Positions 8,426 to 18,430 of a stretch of 64,000 nt of DNA are shown one piece after another (the first letter of the stretch is position 1; every line of letters starts with the position of its first letter). The translations under genes were made by a program, and so were the position numbers. The stretch comes from Bog-756 sp963741055 (lineage in GTDB: Bacteria; Actinomycetota; Acidimicrobiia; Acidimicrobiales; RAAP-2): positions 189,760 through 253,759 of the forward strand of contig CAVUGU010000009.1 of the NCBI GenBank assembly GCA_963741055.1, given 5' to 3'. The notes below the pieces were generated by a model that was not told the origin of the DNA, searched no databases, and saw nothing but the letters and a program-made list of their open reading frames with translations.

Positions 8426-10407
8426 GGAGACGGGGTCACGAGGCGGTTGGCGATCTCGACCTCCAGCATTTCGGTGAAGGTGGTCACCTCGACACCGCGC
8501 TCGGGGCGTTCGCTGCCCCTGCGGTTCACCCCGACGGTCCCCGCCTGCACGTCTTCGTCACCGACGACGAGGACGTAGGGGATCTTCGCCAGTTTCGCCC
8601 GGCGGATCCGCGGATTGACCGGTTCGTCCGCAGGCTCGACCGTAACCCGCACACCGACCGCGTGGAGCCGGTCGGCGACCTTGTGCGCGTACTCCTCGTG
8701 ATCGTCGCGCACGCCGAGCACGCGCACCTGTTCGGGCGCGAGCCAGGTCGGGAGGGCGCCCGCGTAGTGCTCGAGCAGGATCGCGAAGAATCGCTCGACC
8801 GAACCGAAGAGTGCGCGGTGGATCATGATCGGCCGGTGCTTCGCGTTGTCGGCGCCGACGTACTCCGCACCGAAGCGCTGGGGTGTCTGGAAGTCGAGCT
8901 GGATGGTGGACATCTGGTGCAACCGGCCGATGGCGTCCTTGGCCTGCACCGAGATCTTCGGCCCGTAGAACGCGCCGCCTCCCTCGTCGAGGACGAGCTC
9001 GAGGTCCATGCTCAACGCGGCTCTCCGCAGCGTCTCGGTGGCGACCTCCCACTCCTCTTCGCTCCCGACGGCCTTCCCCTCGGGCCGAGTGGAGAGCTCG
9101 AGGAAGAACTCCTCCAGCCCGTAGTCGCGCAGCAGCGAGAGGATGAAGGTCAAGGTCGAGTGGAGCTCGCCTTCCATCTGGTCGGCGGTGCAGAAGATGT
9201 GCGCGTCGTCCTGGGTCATCCCGCGCACGCGGGTCAGGCCGTGGACGACCCCGGACTTCTCGTAGCGGTAGACGGTCCCGAACTCGAAGAGGCGCAGAGG
9301 CAGCTCGCGGTAGGAACGCTGGCGGCTCTTGAAGATCAGGACGTGGAACGGGCAGTTCATCGGCTTGATGTAGTACTGCTGACCACCGTCGAGCTCCATC
9401 GGCGGGAACATCCCCTCGGCGAACCATTCGAGATGACCCGAGGTCTCGAAGAGATGCGCCTTGGTGATGTGGGGCGAGGTCACGAACTCGTAGCCGGCCG
9501 CCACGTGGCGCTGGCGCGAGTAGTCCTCCATGATGCGCCGGACCGTCCCGCCCTTCGGATGGAACACGGGGAGGCCGGAGCCGATCTCCTCGGGGAAGGA
9601 GAAGAGGTCGAGCTCGGCGCCGAGCCGCCGGTGATCGCGTCGTTCCGCCTCTTCGAGCCGGTGGAGGTGCTCCGCGAGGGCTTTCTCCGACTCCCAGGCC
9701 GTCCCGTAGATCCTCTGCAGCTGCTCGCGCTTCTCGTCTCCCCGCCAGTACGCGCCGGCGACTCGCATCAGCGCGAAGTGGCCGAGCCGGCTGGTCGAGG
9801 GGACGTGGGGACCGCGGCAAAGATCGGTGAAGGTGGGCGAGTTCCAGTAGGTCGAGACCGCGGCCGAGGTCGAGTCGCCGGCCCCAGCGTCGACTTCGTC
9901 GGAACCGGCCGCGACGGCTTCGATGATCTCCCGCTTGAAGGGCTGGTCCTCGAAGAGGACGAGCCCTTCGTCGATCGAGTGCTCGTGGCGGACGAACGGC
10001 TGGTCCTCGGCCATGATCTCGCGCATCGTGGCGGCGATGCGCTCGAGGTCGTCGTCGCTGAAGTGGGCGCCCCCCGGCAGCTCGAAGTCGTAGTAGAAGC
10101 CGTCCTCGATCACCGGGCCGATGGCGAACTTGGCGCCCGGCCAGAGCCGCAGGACCGCCTGGGCGAGGACGTGCGCGGTCGAATGGCGGATGACCTCACG
10201 CCCGGCCGGCGACTCGGCGGTGAGCACGCTCACCTCGGCGCCGTCGGGCAGCGGTGCGGAGAGGTCCACCGGAACCCCATCGAAGGTGGCGGCGACGGCG
10301 GCTTTGGCGAGACGCGGCCCGATCGCGGCGGCCAGTTCTCCGGCGGTCGTGCCTTCGTCGAACTCCCGGGTCGAGCCATCGGGAAGTCGGACGGTGACGG
10401 CTGCCAT
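8422..10407 (-). CDS. thrS: Threonyl-tRNA synthetase
   Basis: A complete 661-residue class II synthetase. Order of domains: TGS (about 1-60), editing domain with HSTAH (about 77-81), class II core with motif 2 around FEFGTVYRYEKSGVVHGLTR and zinc/threonine residues in MNCPFHV, and the anticodon-binding domain from about 560. It charges tRNA-Thr and hydrolyses Ser-tRNA-Thr in the editing site. Length equals the bacterial norm. It starts at ATG 10407, 39 bases after mshC, and overlaps the HIT gene. Confidence 0.97.
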   Translation of the reverse strand: MAAVTVRLPDGSTREFDEGTTAGELAAAIGPRLAKAAVAATFDGVPVDLSAPLPDGAEVSVLTAESPAGREVIRHSTAHVLAQAVLRLWPGAKFAIGPVIEDGFYYDFELPGGAHFSDDDLERIAATMREIMAEDQPFVRHEHSIDEGLVLFEDQPFKREIIEAVAAGSDEVDAGAGDSTSAAVSTYWNSPTFTDLCRGPHVPSTSRLGHFALMRVAGAYWRGDEKREQLQRIYGTAWESEKALAEHLHRLEEAERRDHRRLGAELDLFSFPEEIGSGLPVFHPKGGTVRRIMEDYSRQRHVAAGYEFVTSPHITKAHLFETSGHLEWFAEGMFPPMELDGGQQYYIKPMNCPFHVLIFKSRQRSYRELPLRLFEFGTVYRYEKSGVVHGLTRVRGMTQDDAHIFCTADQMEGELHSTLTFILSLLRDYGLEEFFLELSTRPEGKAVGSEEEWEVATETLRRAALSMDLELVLDEGGGAFYGPKISVQAKDAIGRLHQMSTIQLDFQTPQRFGAEYVGADNAKHRPIMIHRALFGSVERFFAILLEHYAGALPTWLAPEQVRVLGVRDDHEEYAHKVADRLHAVGVRVTVEPADEPVNPRIRRAKLAKIPYVLVVGDEDVQAGTVGVNRRGSERPERGVEVTTFTEMLEVEIANRLVTPSP

Positions 10408-10446
10408 GGGAACGCCTTCCTGTGTCGTCGGCGGGTGGTCGGAGTC

Positions 10447-11583
10447 CTACAGGGTAATGCCCAAGAGCGCCGCCCCCCGGATGACCGACCGCCCCGCCGC
10501 CGCCTCTCCGTCGAGCGCGGCGAGCGCGCCCGGCGTGTCGAGATCGTCGTCGAGACGGGCCCGCACGAGCTCGAGCCCCGCGTCACCGGCATCCGACGAG
10601 GACGTGCCGATCGCAGAACGACGCCAGGCAGAGAGGCGCGCGACCGCTCTCGGCATCTCCGCGTCGGTCCACTCCCAATCGGTCCGGTAGTGGTGGTCGA
10701 GGAGGGCGAGGCGCACCGCAGCCGGCTCCCACTCCTTCAACAGGTCCCCGACGAAGACCAGGTTGCCGAGAGACTTCGACATCTTCTCCCCGCCGAGCCC
10801 GACCATCCCCACGTGAAGCCAGTGCCGTGCGAACTCGGTACCGGTCACCGACTCGGACTGCGCGGTCTCGCATTCGTGATGAGGGAAGACCAGATCACGT
10901 CCTCCGCCGTGGACGTCGATCGTCTCGCCGAGCTCGCGGAGCACCATGGCGGAGCACTCGATGTGCCATCCCGGGCGTCCCGGTCCCCAACGTGACTCCC
11001 ACGACGGCTCGTCGGGCAGGGAGGGCTGCCAGAGGACGAAGTCCAGGGGATGCCGCTTATCGGGGTCGTCGGGGTTTCCGCCGTTCTCGCGGGCGAGGGT
11101 GAGCATGGTCGCCTCGTCGAGGTGGCTGAGCTGACCGAAGCGGGCAAACCGGGTCACGTCGAAGTAGACCGCGCCGCCCGACTGGTACGCGGACCCGTCC
11201 TCGAGGGCCGCGCCGATCATCGTCAGGATGTCGGCGATGGCCGAAGTGGCCCGCGGCTCGGACCATGGGGGAATCAATCCGAGCGCGGCCATGTCCGAGT
11301 CGAACCGCACGATCTCCTCGGCGGCGAGATCGAGGTAGTGGACGCCGAGCTCACGCGCCTTGCGGAGGATGTCGTCGTCGACGTCGGTGACGTTGCGCAC
11401 ATAGCGGGTCTCGTGGCCGAGGTCGCGCAGCCGCCGTTGGAGGATGTCGAAGGTCAGGTACACCTGCGCGTGCCCGAGGTGGGCCGCGTCGTAGGGCGTG
11501 ATACCGCACACGTAGATGGTCACCAGCGGGCCGACCTCGAGGGGGACGATCTCGCCGAGGCGGGTGTCGAAGAGGCGGATCAC
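10447..11583 (-). CDS. mshC: Cysteine:glucosaminyl-inositol ligase of mycothiol synthesis
   Basis: A 378-residue class I synthetase-like enzyme. The HIGH motif appears as ITPYDAAHLGHA and the KMSKS motif as EKMSKSLGN. Zinc ligands fit YVCG, HIECSA and FPHHEC. The ITPYDA form and the absence of the C-terminal anticodon domain distinguish MshC from cysteinyl-tRNA synthetase, which is about 90 residues longer and usually reads GPTVYD. MshC ligates cysteine to GlcN-Ins using ATP. A true CysS would be the alternative, but both diagnostic features favour MshC. Confidence 0.88.
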   Translation of the reverse strand: MIRLFDTRLGEIVPLEVGPLVTIYVCGITPYDAAHLGHAQVYLTFDILQRRLRDLGHETRYVRNVTDVDDDILRKARELGVHYLDLAAEEIVRFDSDMAALGLIPPWSEPRATSAIADILTMIGAALEDGSAYQSGGAVYFDVTRFARFGQLSHLDEATMLTLARENGGNPDDPDKRHPLDFVLWQPSLPDEPSWESRWGPGRPGWHIECSAMVLRELGETIDVHGGGRDLVFPHHECETAQSESVTGTEFARHWLHVGMVGLGGEKMSKSLGNLVFVGDLLKEWEPAAVRLALLDHHYRTDWEWTDAEMPRAVARLSAWRRSAIGTSSSDAGDAGLELVRARLDDDLDTPGALAALDGEAAAGRSVIRGAALLGITL

Positions 11584-11590
11584 CGAGGTC

Positions 11591-12250
11591 TCACCCGTCG
11601 TCGAGGCCGGTCAGCCGCACCGCGGCATGGACCTTGTGGCGAAGGTTGACCGTGATCAGGACGGCGGTGAACGCCTCGATCGCGGCGGCCTGGCCGAGGC
11701 TGCCAGCGTCCACGCCACGCAGACCTTCGATGCGCTCGACCAACGAGATCGTCGCCACCGAGGCATCGGGGTGGTCGGAGCACACCAACACGTCAGCAAT
11801 GAGCGGCGTCTCGAGCCGGGCCAACTCGGAGGCGGGAAGGTGGTGGAAGGCGGCCGACACTGCGGAGCCCGGCAACGCGGCCTGGACCGACGCGGCGATC
11901 GAACCGCGGGGCGGGACGAGCGGGTTGAATTCACGGCCCTCCCGGACCAGCGCGTTGGCCATCGAGACGACGACCTTTCCCTCGAGTGCGCCGGCGAGCG
12001 GGCCGACCGTGGCGACGGCCGCGTCCCACGGGGTGGCCACCACGACCAGCTCGCATTCCGCGGTGACCTCGTTCGACTCACCTGCGATCGACAGCTGATG
12101 GGCGGGCCAGTCTTCGACCAGGCCCTCGGCCACCGTGCGCGCCCGCTGCGCATCCCTCGATCCGATGACCGGCTGGTCGCCGGCTGCCGCCAGGCGGAGC
12201 GCGAGGCCGCGTCCCGCCGGACCCGTTCCTCCGAGGATCCCGATGCGCAC
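11591..12250 (-). CDS. npdG: F420-dependent NADP oxidoreductase
   Basis: A 219-residue protein from a GTG at 12250. It opens with the Rossmann motif VRIGILGGTGPAGRGLALRL followed by IGSRD, and contains LVVVATPWDAAVATVG, the pattern of the archaeal and actinobacterial F420:NADP oxidoreductases. It transfers hydride between F420H2 and NADP. The upstream ORF continues to 12664 but overlaps the divergent inhA gene, so the short start is chosen. It ends 7 bases before mshC starts and is likely cotranscribed with it. Its presence implies that the organism uses coenzyme F420. Confidence 0.85.
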   Translation of the reverse strand: MRIGILGGTGPAGRGLALRLAAAGDQPVIGSRDAQRARTVAEGLVEDWPAHQLSIAGESNEVTAECELVVVATPWDAAVATVGPLAGALEGKVVVSMANALVREGREFNPLVPPRGSIAASVQAALPGSAVSAAFHHLPASELARLETPLIADVLVCSDHPDASVATISLVERIEGLRGVDAGSLGQAAAIEAFTAVLITVNLRHKVHAAVRLTGLDDG

Positions 12251-12313
12251 GACCTCTACCCTTGCACAACGGTTCCGTACGGCCACGATGTGCGGCGGTA
12301 ACCTGCCTGCCCG

Positions 12314-13102
12314 ATGGGACTCCTCGACGGCAAGCAGATCCTCGTGACCGGAGTGCTCACTGACGCGTCGATCGCCTTCGCCGTCGCACGCGCCGCGCAG
12401 CGCGAAGGCGCCGAGGTGGTCCTCTCCGGCGCGGGACGCGGGCTCTCCCTCACCAAGCGCACCGCGCGGAAGCTGACGACCGAGGCAGAGGTGCTCGAGA
12501 TCGACGTGACCGATCCAGCCAAGGTGGACGCTGCCGCCGAGCGGCTCGGCCAGAAGTGGGACCGGATGGACGGGCTGGTCCATGCGATCGCCTACGCGCC
12601 CCCCGAATGCCTCGGCGGAGGGATGTTCGTCGCGGACTGGGAGCAGGTGCAGGTCGCGTTCCACGTCTCGGCCTACTCACTGAAAGCGCTCGTCGGTGCG
12701 TTCCGTCCTCTCCTGACCGCGGCCGGACGCAACGGACGACCGGGCGCATCGGTGGTCGGCCTCGACTTCGACGCGTCGGTGGCCTGGCCCGCCTACGACT
12801 GGATGGGAGTGTCGAAGGCCGCGCTCGAGTCGATCTCGCGCTACCTGGCCCGCGACCTCGGACCCGACAAGATCCGGGTCAACCTGGTCGCGGCCGGACC
12901 GGTGAAGACGATGGCCGCCCGCTCCATCCCCGGCTTCCATTCGTTCGAGGACACCTGGGCGGAACGCGCTCCTCTCGGGTGGGACGTACTCGACACCGAC
13001 GTGGTGGCCCGCGCCTGCCTCGCGGTCCTCTCCGACCTGTTGCCGATGACCACCGGCGAGATCCTCCACGTCGACGGCGGCGCGCACGCGGTCGGCGCCT
13101 GA
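12314..13102 (+). CDS. inhA: NADH-dependent enoyl-ACP reductase (InhA type)
   Basis: A complete 262-residue short-chain dehydrogenase. It begins MGLLDGKQILVTGVLTDASI, very like InhA/FabI, and has the catalytic pair YDWMGVSK (Tyr-x6-Lys) and the family block NLVAAGPVKTMAA. It performs the last reduction of fatty acid elongation. No Shine-Dalgarno is obvious; TAACCT lies about ten bases before the ATG, which would suit a leaderless or near-leaderless transcript. It is divergent from npdG with only 63 bases between starts. Confidence 0.93.
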   Translation: MGLLDGKQILVTGVLTDASIAFAVARAAQREGAEVVLSGAGRGLSLTKRTARKLTTEAEVLEIDVTDPAKVDAAAERLGQKWDRMDGLVHAIAYAPPECLGGGMFVADWEQVQVAFHVSAYSLKALVGAFRPLLTAAGRNGRPGASVVGLDFDASVAWPAYDWMGVSKAALESISRYLARDLGPDKIRVNLVAAGPVKTMAARSIPGFHSFEDTWAERAPLGWDVLDTDVVARACLAVLSDLLPMTTGEILHVDGGAHAVGA

Positions 13103-13119
13103 TCCGGAGCCGGGCACCG

Positions 13120-13563
13120 GTGGAGAGCGCGACCGAACTCGGAAACCTGATCGCCCGCTACGCGGAGCTGATCGACGGGGGTGACTTCGACGGCGTGGCC
13201 CGACTGCTCGACGGCGCTTCGGTCGGGGGCGCCGACGACGGCCCGCTTCTGTCCGGGCACGACGCGATCCGCCGGCTGTTCGCCTCCACCGCTCGGCTCT
13301 ATCCCGACGGCACCCCGCGCACCAAGCACGTGACCACCAACTTGATCCTCGAGATCGACGAGGACGCCGATCGCGCGGTCGCCCGCTCCTACTGGACGGT
13401 GTTCCAGGCGGTCGAAGGTCTTCCGCTCCAGCCGATCCTCGCCGGGCGGTACCACGACCGGTTCGTCCGACGCGACGGGGTCTGGGGCTTCGCCGAACGC
13501 CGCTACCTGGTGGACCTCGTCGGTGACGTGAGCCGCCACATGATGGACAACCGGCCGACCTGA
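13120..13563 (+). CDS. SnoaL-like / nuclear transport factor 2 family protein
   Basis: A 147-residue protein from a GTG at 13120, 17 bases after inhA. It has the cone-barrel pattern LIARYAELIDGGDFDGVARL near the N-terminus, a central HVTTNLILEID strand, and a C-terminal GRYHDRFVRRDGVWGFAERR. Such proteins are often small isomerases, dehydratases or hydrolases, but the fold alone gives no substrate. Spacing suggests cotranscription with inhA. The neighbouring acyl-CoA dehydrogenase-like gene suggests a lipid or aromatic compound role, which is inference. Confidence 0.8.
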   Translation: MESATELGNLIARYAELIDGGDFDGVARLLDGASVGGADDGPLLSGHDAIRRLFASTARLYPDGTPRTKHVTTNLILEIDEDADRAVARSYWTVFQAVEGLPLQPILAGRYHDRFVRRDGVWGFAERRYLVDLVGDVSRHMMDNRPT

Positions 13564-13676
13564 ACCTCCCGACCTCGCCGCAGACAACCATCCCGCCCGG
13601 TTGCGGTCCGCACTCGGCCGGTGCATCCTCGTCTCCGACCACTCCCGCCCACCGGCCACAGGAGAGGAACCATCAG

Positions 13677-14855
13677 ATGACCAGCACGACGAGCCTCGAG
13701 GGTCCCGCGGCGGCGGCCACCCTCCGCGACCTCACCGCGACCGAGTCCGAGCTCTCGGAGCGGGGCCGGACGCTCACCGACCGCACCGTCGAGGCACTGT
13801 GGGACTGCGGGCTCATGCAGTGGTTCAACCCGAAGGAGGCGGGCGGTGGCGAGCCGACCTTCACCGAGATGATCGAGACGTGGATCGAGCTCGCCTGGCA
13901 GGACGGATCGCTCGGTTGGATCGGCATCGCCAACTTCCCCTCCGCGGCGGCGAGTGCGGCCTACCTGTCCGACGAGGGTTTCGACGAGGTGTTCACCCGA
14001 AACGGCAACCGGGTCACCGTCGGCGGCCAGTTCTTCCCGAACGGCCTCGCCGAGATCGTCGACGGCGGCTACCGGCTGACCGGCGCCTGGAACTTCGGGT
14101 CGGGCACCGGGCATTCGGAGTTCGTGGCGGCCGGGTTCATCCCGACCCGAAACGGTGAGATGGTGGTCGCCGAGAACGGTCTGCCACCGTTGATGGTGGC
14201 CGTCATCCCCCACGACGAGATCGTCTTCACCGACGGTTGGTTCGTACAGGGCCTGAAAGGGACCGGGTCCTACGACTACAACGTGAGCGACCTGTTCGTG
14301 CCCGAGTCACGGACCTACGAGCTCTTCTGCCGCGTGCCACACCGTGGCGGCTCCGCCGCATTCCGTATGGGCCTCATCCCGATTACCGCGGCGGGGCACG
14401 GCTCGTGGGCGCTCGGCGTGTCGAAGAGCATGCTCGACGACGTGACCGAACTGGCCGCGATCAAGGTCCGCATGGGAGACGAGTCGACCATTGCCAACCG
14501 TGCCACGTTCCAACGAGGGCTCTCGCACCACCAGGCGATGTGGAAGGCCGCCCACCTCCTGATGTCCACCACCTTCGCCGACATCGAACACGCCGTGGAC
14601 CGCGGGCAGCCGCTCACGCCGTCGATGCGCGCCGACATGCGGATGACCGCCGCCTACGCGACCGAGGCGAGCAGGGAGATCGTCCAGTGGGCCCACCTCT
14701 CGGGTGGTACCACCGCGATCCGCGAGGGGAGCCGACTCGAGCGCGCGTTTCGCGACATGTACACGGGGACCCAGCACGTGTTCATCGGCGAGAAGGCCTA
14801 CACCGACGCCGCCCGCATCCACATCGGACTGATCGACGACCAGTTCGGCTTCTAG
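13677..14855 (+). CDS. Acyl-CoA dehydrogenase-fold flavin monooxygenase (HsaA/HpaB-like)
   Basis: A 392-residue protein with the acyl-CoA dehydrogenase fold: N-terminal helical domain, central GAWNFGSGTGHSEFVAAG beta block, and C-terminal helical domain. The pattern GLKGTGSYDYNVSDLFVPES is shared with two-component flavin monooxygenases such as HsaA. A Shine-Dalgarno-like AGAGGAA precedes the ATG. It probably oxidises an aromatic or steroid-like substrate with reduced flavin from a partner; no reductase is adjacent. A plain acyl-CoA dehydrogenase is the alternative. Confidence 0.75.
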   Translation: MTSTTSLEGPAAAATLRDLTATESELSERGRTLTDRTVEALWDCGLMQWFNPKEAGGGEPTFTEMIETWIELAWQDGSLGWIGIANFPSAAASAAYLSDEGFDEVFTRNGNRVTVGGQFFPNGLAEIVDGGYRLTGAWNFGSGTGHSEFVAAGFIPTRNGEMVVAENGLPPLMVAVIPHDEIVFTDGWFVQGLKGTGSYDYNVSDLFVPESRTYELFCRVPHRGGSAAFRMGLIPITAAGHGSWALGVSKSMLDDVTELAAIKVRMGDESTIANRATFQRGLSHHQAMWKAAHLLMSTTFADIEHAVDRGQPLTPSMRADMRMTAAYATEASREIVQWAHLSGGTTAIREGSRLERAFRDMYTGTQHVFIGEKAYTDAARIHIGLIDDQFGF

Positions 14856-14900
14856 CCCCTGGCCGTCGAGAGTGCCGCGTGAATCCTCCCTGCGGGCGGA

Positions 14901-16334
14901 TCAGAGCTGGAGCGACTTGACCTCGACGAACTCCTCCAGCCCGATCGCGCCGAACTCGCGGCCGATGCCGGACTGCTTGTAACCGCCGAAGGGGGCCATC
15001 GGGTTGAAGCTGCCTCCGTTGACCTCGACCTGGCCGGTCCGGAGGCGCCGGGCGATCGACCGTGCGCGCTCGGGGTCACCGGACCACACGCCGCCGGCCA
15101 GGCCGTAGTCGGTGTCGTTGGCGATCTCGACCGCCTCGTCGACCGTGTCGTACGGCATGATCGAGAGCACCGGTCCGAAGATCTCTTCGCGAGCGATGGT
15201 CATGTCCCTCGTCACGTTCGAGAAGACGGTCGGCCGTACGAAGTAACCCTGTTCGAGGCCCTCGGGCGCCTCGGCGCCGCCGGTGAGCAACGTCGCACCC
15301 TCTCCGATCCCCTTGTCGATGTAGGTGCGGACCCGATCGCGCTGGACGGCAGACACCAACGGGCCGAGCCGCGTGGACGCATCGAAGGGGTCCCCCGGGG
15401 CGAAGGACTCCGCCGCGGCGACTGCTCGCGCTTCGACGTCGGCCAGACGGTCCCGGGGCACCAGCATCCGGGTGAGCGCGCTGCAGGTCTGTCCGGAGTT
15501 GATGTAGCACTTGAACAGCCCGTCGGGGATCGCCTTGTCGAGGTCGGCGTCGTCGAGAATCACGTTGGCCGACTTCCCGCCGAGCTCGAGCGCGACCCGC
15601 TTGACCGAGGCCGCCGCGACCTCGAGGACCCGCTTACCGGCCCGCGTCGAGCCGGTGAAGGAGACCATGTCCACCAGAGGGTGCGCGGCGATGGCCTCGC
15701 CGACCACCGGGCCGAACCCGGTCACCAAGTTGAAGACGCCGGCCGGCAGGCCGAGCTCGTCGAAGATCTCGGCGAGGACGAAGGCGTTGAGCGGTGCCAC
15801 CTCGCTCGGCTTGAGGACCACCGTGCACCCGGCGGTGAGCGCCGGGGCGACCTTGGCGGCGATCTGGTGCAGCGGATAGTTCCAGGGCGTGATCGCGCCC
15901 ACGACTCCCGCAGGCTCGCGCACGACGAGCGAGTTGCCGAGGGTCTCCTCCCAGGGGAAGGCGGCGGCGACCTGTGCCATCGAGGTGAACGTCGCGACCG
16001 GGAGCCCGACCTGCACGATCTGCGAAAGGGTGCGAGGCATGCCGACCTCGTGGGTGATCAGGTCGGCGAGCTCGTCCGTTCGCTCGGCGAGCGCCCCGGC
16101 GACCTTGGTGAGCAACGCGGTCCGCTCGTCCACCGGAGTCGCCGACCAACTGGCCAACGCGGCCCGTGCCGCGACAACCGCCGCGTCCGCATCGGCCGGG
16201 GTGCCCTCGGGGACCGTGCCGATGACCTCCTCGGTCGTCGAGTCGATCACCTCGATCGATCCTGCGCTCGAGCTCGGGACCCATTTCCCGCCGATGTAGA
16301 GCGAGTCACGGGTGGTGGTGGTCGATGCCGTCAT
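14901..16334 (-). CDS. NAD(P)-dependent aldehyde dehydrogenase
   Basis: A 477-residue member of the ALDH superfamily. Recognisable blocks are TPWNYPLHQIAAKVAPAL, VSFTGSTRAGKRVLE, the general-base region LELGGKSANVI, and the catalytic cysteine in INSGQTCSAL. The ATG at 16334 is preceded by GGAGAAGGACG, a good ribosome site; the longer ORF to 16427 runs through the divergent promoter. It oxidises an aldehyde to an acid. The divergent TetR gene could regulate it. The substrate is not readable from sequence. Confidence 0.9.
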   Translation of the reverse strand: MTASTTTTRDSLYIGGKWVPSSSAGSIEVIDSTTEEVIGTVPEGTPADADAAVVAARAALASWSATPVDERTALLTKVAGALAERTDELADLITHEVGMPRTLSQIVQVGLPVATFTSMAQVAAAFPWEETLGNSLVVREPAGVVGAITPWNYPLHQIAAKVAPALTAGCTVVLKPSEVAPLNAFVLAEIFDELGLPAGVFNLVTGFGPVVGEAIAAHPLVDMVSFTGSTRAGKRVLEVAAASVKRVALELGGKSANVILDDADLDKAIPDGLFKCYINSGQTCSALTRMLVPRDRLADVEARAVAAAESFAPGDPFDASTRLGPLVSAVQRDRVRTYIDKGIGEGATLLTGGAEAPEGLEQGYFVRPTVFSNVTRDMTIAREEIFGPVLSIMPYDTVDEAVEIANDTDYGLAGGVWSGDPERARSIARRLRTGQVEVNGGSFNPMAPFGGYKQSGIGREFGAIGLEEFVEVKSLQL

Positions 16335-16457
16335 CGTCCTTCTCCCTTCGCGGCGGATGGGCACACGTCCGCGCGATGGCCACTGTAGACATCCCGCATT
16401 TGAATAACGATCCCAATATATGTACACTCACCGGCACCAACGCTTCTGGTGGAGACC

Positions 16458-17111
16458 GTGAGAAAGACCCAGGAAGAACGGAAGGCGGAGACCCGAGCCC
16501 GGCTGCTCGCCGCGGCGGCCGACCTCTTCGCCGAACAGGGGATCGACGCGGTGTCGGTCGACGCCGTCGCCCACTCCGCCGGTCGCACCTCCGGAGCGGT
16601 CTACGCGCATTTCGGAAGCAAGCAGGGCCTCTTGCTCGCCCTCCTCGAATCGTGGAAGAACTCGGTGCTCACCGTGCTCCTGGCCGAGGTCGCGGTGTCC
16701 GCGTCGCCTGACGACGAGCTCATCGCGGTGTGGGAGAACGTGGCCCGAGGCGCCGAAGAAGGGTCCGCGCGCTGGTCGCTGCTCGAACACGAGCTCTGGC
16801 TGCGCGCCGCACGCGATCCGGAAGTCGCCGCAGTGCTCCGGGCGCGCGACGTCGAGGGGCGCCGCTTCAGCGCGGGTCAGCTGGCCGGGTGGACCGCTCG
16901 GATCGGGGCCCGTCCCGCGGCTGATCCCGAAGAGCTGGCCGTACTGGTCAAAGCCCTTCTCAACGGCCTCGCGATCCAACAACACATCGACCCCGACTCG
17001 GTCGACGACCAGCTCGCGCTCAGTGGTCTCCGCGCGCTCCTCGGCATGGAGGAACCGGTGTCCGCTGTGCTCGCCGCCAAATCCGACAAGAAGAGAGGAC
17101 CCGAACCATGA
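16458..17111 (+). CDS. TetR-family transcriptional regulator
   Basis: About 217 residues. The N-terminal helix-turn-helix reads FAEQGIDAVSVDAVAHSAGR followed by TSGAVYAHFGSKQGLLLALL, typical of TetR. GTG at 16458 is favoured over GTG at 16449 because GGTGGAG lies just upstream of the former; both are possible. The stop overlaps the nitronate monooxygenase ATG (ATGA), so the two genes are coupled. It is divergent from the aldehyde dehydrogenase, with a 120-base AT-richer spacer that probably holds its operator. The ligand is unknown. Confidence 0.88.
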   Translation: MRKTQEERKAETRARLLAAAADLFAEQGIDAVSVDAVAHSAGRTSGAVYAHFGSKQGLLLALLESWKNSVLTVLLAEVAVSASPDDELIAVWENVARGAEEGSARWSLLEHELWLRAARDPEVAAVLRARDVEGRRFSAGQLAGWTARIGARPAADPEELAVLVKALLNGLAIQQHIDPDSVDDQLALSGLRALLGMEEPVSAVLAAKSDKKRGPEP

Positions 17112-18230
17112 ACACCGAGATCCGTCGCAAGCTCGGCATCGAATTCCCCATCTTCGCCTTCACCCACTGCCGAGACGTGGTCGCGGCGGTCACCAACGCC
17201 GGCGGGATCGGCGTGCTCGGCGCCATCGGCTTCAACCCCGAACAGCTCGAAGTCGAGCTGTCGTGGATCGACGAGCACGTCGGGGAGAAGCCCTACGGCG
17301 TGGACATCGTCATCCCGGCCAAGTACGAGGGGATGGAGGAGATGGACCCCGACAAGCTGGAGGCGCAGATCCGCGGACTCGTGCCTCCCGGGCACCGCGA
17401 CTTCGCCCTGAAGATCCTCGCCGACCACGGCGTCCCGGAGATCCCCGAGGCCGAACGCCGCGGGAACGGGATGATCGGCTGGACCGCGGCCCACGCGGCC
17501 GGGCTCATCGACGTCGCCCTCCGCCATCCGAACGTCCGCCTGATCGCCAACGCACTCGGCACTCCCCCGCCCGACGTCGTCGAGAGGGTGCAAGGAGCCG
17601 GGTTGATGATCGGTGCCCTCGCCGGCTCGGTCAAGCACGCGTTGAGCCACAAGGAAGCCGGCCTCGACTTCATCGTCTGTCAGGGTTCGGAAGGCGGCGG
17701 CCACACCGGCGACGTCGGCAGCATCGTGCTCTGGCCGGAAGTGATCGATGCGGTCGCACCGATCCCCGTGCTGGCAGCGGGCGGAGTCGGCAGCGGCCGG
17801 CAGATGGCGGCCGCGCTCGCGCTCGGGGCCCAGGGCGTCTGGTCGGGCACGCTCTGGCTCACCGTCGAAGAGGCCGACATCCCCCCGGGGCAGATGGCCA
17901 CCTACCTCGCGGCCTCGAGTCGGGACACGGTGCGCTCTCGCTCGTTCACCGGTAAGCCGTGCCGGATGCTCCGCAACGACTGGACCGATGCCTGGGAAGC
18001 GGAGGACACGCCCGAACCCCTGCCGATGCCGCTGCAGATGATGGTCGCCATCGAGGCGGTCTCCCGTGGGCATCGCTATCCCGAGCAGGCGAAGGACGTG
18101 AACTTCAACCCGTGCGGCCAGGTCATCGGTCGGGCGACGCACCGTCCGCAAGGCGAAGGACGTGGTCCTTTCGATGGTCGAGGAGTACCTCGAGGCGAGC
18201 GACCGTCTGCAGTCGACGGTATCGGTCTGA
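17108..18230 (+). CDS. Nitronate monooxygenase family flavoprotein (one apparent frameshift)
   Basis: A TIM-barrel FMN protein of about 373 residues after repair. The N-terminus has NAGGIGVLGAIGF, the middle QGSEGGGHTGDVGSI, and the FMN-phosphate region VLAAGGVGSGRQMAAALALG. It oxidises nitronates or acts as a related FMN oxidoreductase. The frame changes near 18125-18140: after NFNPCGQVIG the true C-terminus continues in another frame as TVRKAKDVVLSMVEEYLEAS and stops at 18230. Without this repair the frame would run into the following CBS gene and give a false fusion. It is translationally coupled to the TetR gene upstream. Confidence 0.85.
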
Positions 18231-18430
18231 ACGGTCGTTCGAGCCGCCGGCGACGAGATCGCCCGAATTCTCCAATCGCCTGCCGGTATCCGCACCGAAA
18301 AGACCGGCGCGCTTGTGAACGCGTTCCCGCACCATTTTCTTTGGTCTCGCATCGTGCGATGATGTCCACGCGGCCGAGGCGAGTGGCCGCCCCGGAGCCG
18401 GCAGCGGCTCGTGGTCGGGAAGGGGAAAGC

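Noticed and set aside
8662..10995. A 777-residue frame opposite thrS and mshC
   Set aside because: It is the antisense shadow of two certain genes; its composition (Arg, Gly, Val and Asp runs) is a product of the GC-rich codon pattern.
10447..11583. Cysteinyl-tRNA synthetase
   Set aside because: The ITPYDA form of the HIGH motif and the lack of an anticodon-binding C-terminus fit MshC better.
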